DNA of 6,566 nt from Planctomycetota bacterium (GTDB lineage: Bacteria; Planctomycetota; Phycisphaerae; UBA1845; CAIVHJ01). This document shows positions 6,514 through 6,566 of the stretch, in pieces. Position 1 is the first letter of the stretch. Each line of letters opens with the position of its first letter. The stretch covers positions 1 through 6,566 of the forward strand of contig JADFJZ010000083.1 of NCBI GenBank assembly GCA_022565195.1. The letters run 5' to 3'. Below the pieces are notes generated by a model. The model ran no database searches, was not told where the DNA came from, and worked only from the letters and a program-made list of their open reading frames with translations. The translations under genes and the position numbers were made by a program.

Positions 6514-6566
6514 TGGTTTGCGTGTACCGAGTGAAGTGCTCACAACACAGCTATCGGTTGAGTTGT

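Overview
The window is a piece of a GC-rich bacterial chromosome. The layout and protein types (a lipoprotein with a long disordered linker and MORN-like repeats, a secreted TPR protein, an 83-residue protein of a type I associate with Planctomycetes) suggest a planctomycete or a close relative. This lineage call rests on recognition of protein types, not on a marker gene. I see no insertion sequence, CRISPR array, phage gene or other sign of recent transfer. It reads as an ordinary housekeeping region.

Left half, plus strand: the 3' end of a class V PLP-dependent aminotransferase (1-628); a small conserved hypothetical gene with its own likely promoter and Shine-Dalgarno site (662-913); a tRNA-Thr with anticodon CGT behind a strong sigma70-type promoter (996-1067); a FolD-family gene (1206-2078); and a lipoprotein gene with five MORN-like repeats of exactly 24 residues spacing (2180-3019). 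A 141-base convergent gap follows (3020-3160).

Right half, minus strand, in order of transcription: a PAP2/AUR1-like membrane phosphatase or transferase (6513 or further upstream, to 5611), a low-specificity L-threonine aldolase (5505-4465) and a secreted TPR-repeat protein (4453-3161). The aldolase and TPR genes are only 11 bases apart and are probably co-transcribed. The PAP2 gene lies 105 bases upstream on the same strand and may or may not belong to that unit.

The most notable observation is in the FolD-family protein. It aligns without gaps to E. coli FolD through the catalytic domain as I recall it, but the catalytic lysine is Gln, the active-site Gln is Asn and the active-site Asp is Glu. 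The PCTPxG loop and the cofactor-binding G-R/A-S motif are also changed. The frame is intact and the rest of the fold is conserved, so this looks like a diverged functional enzyme (perhaps a dehydrogenase without cyclohydrolase activity, or a new specificity) rather than decay. FolD and threonine aldolase both touch glycine/one-carbon metabolism, but they lie on opposite strands in separate units and I do not claim a pathway link. No gap without a gene exceeds 300 bases.
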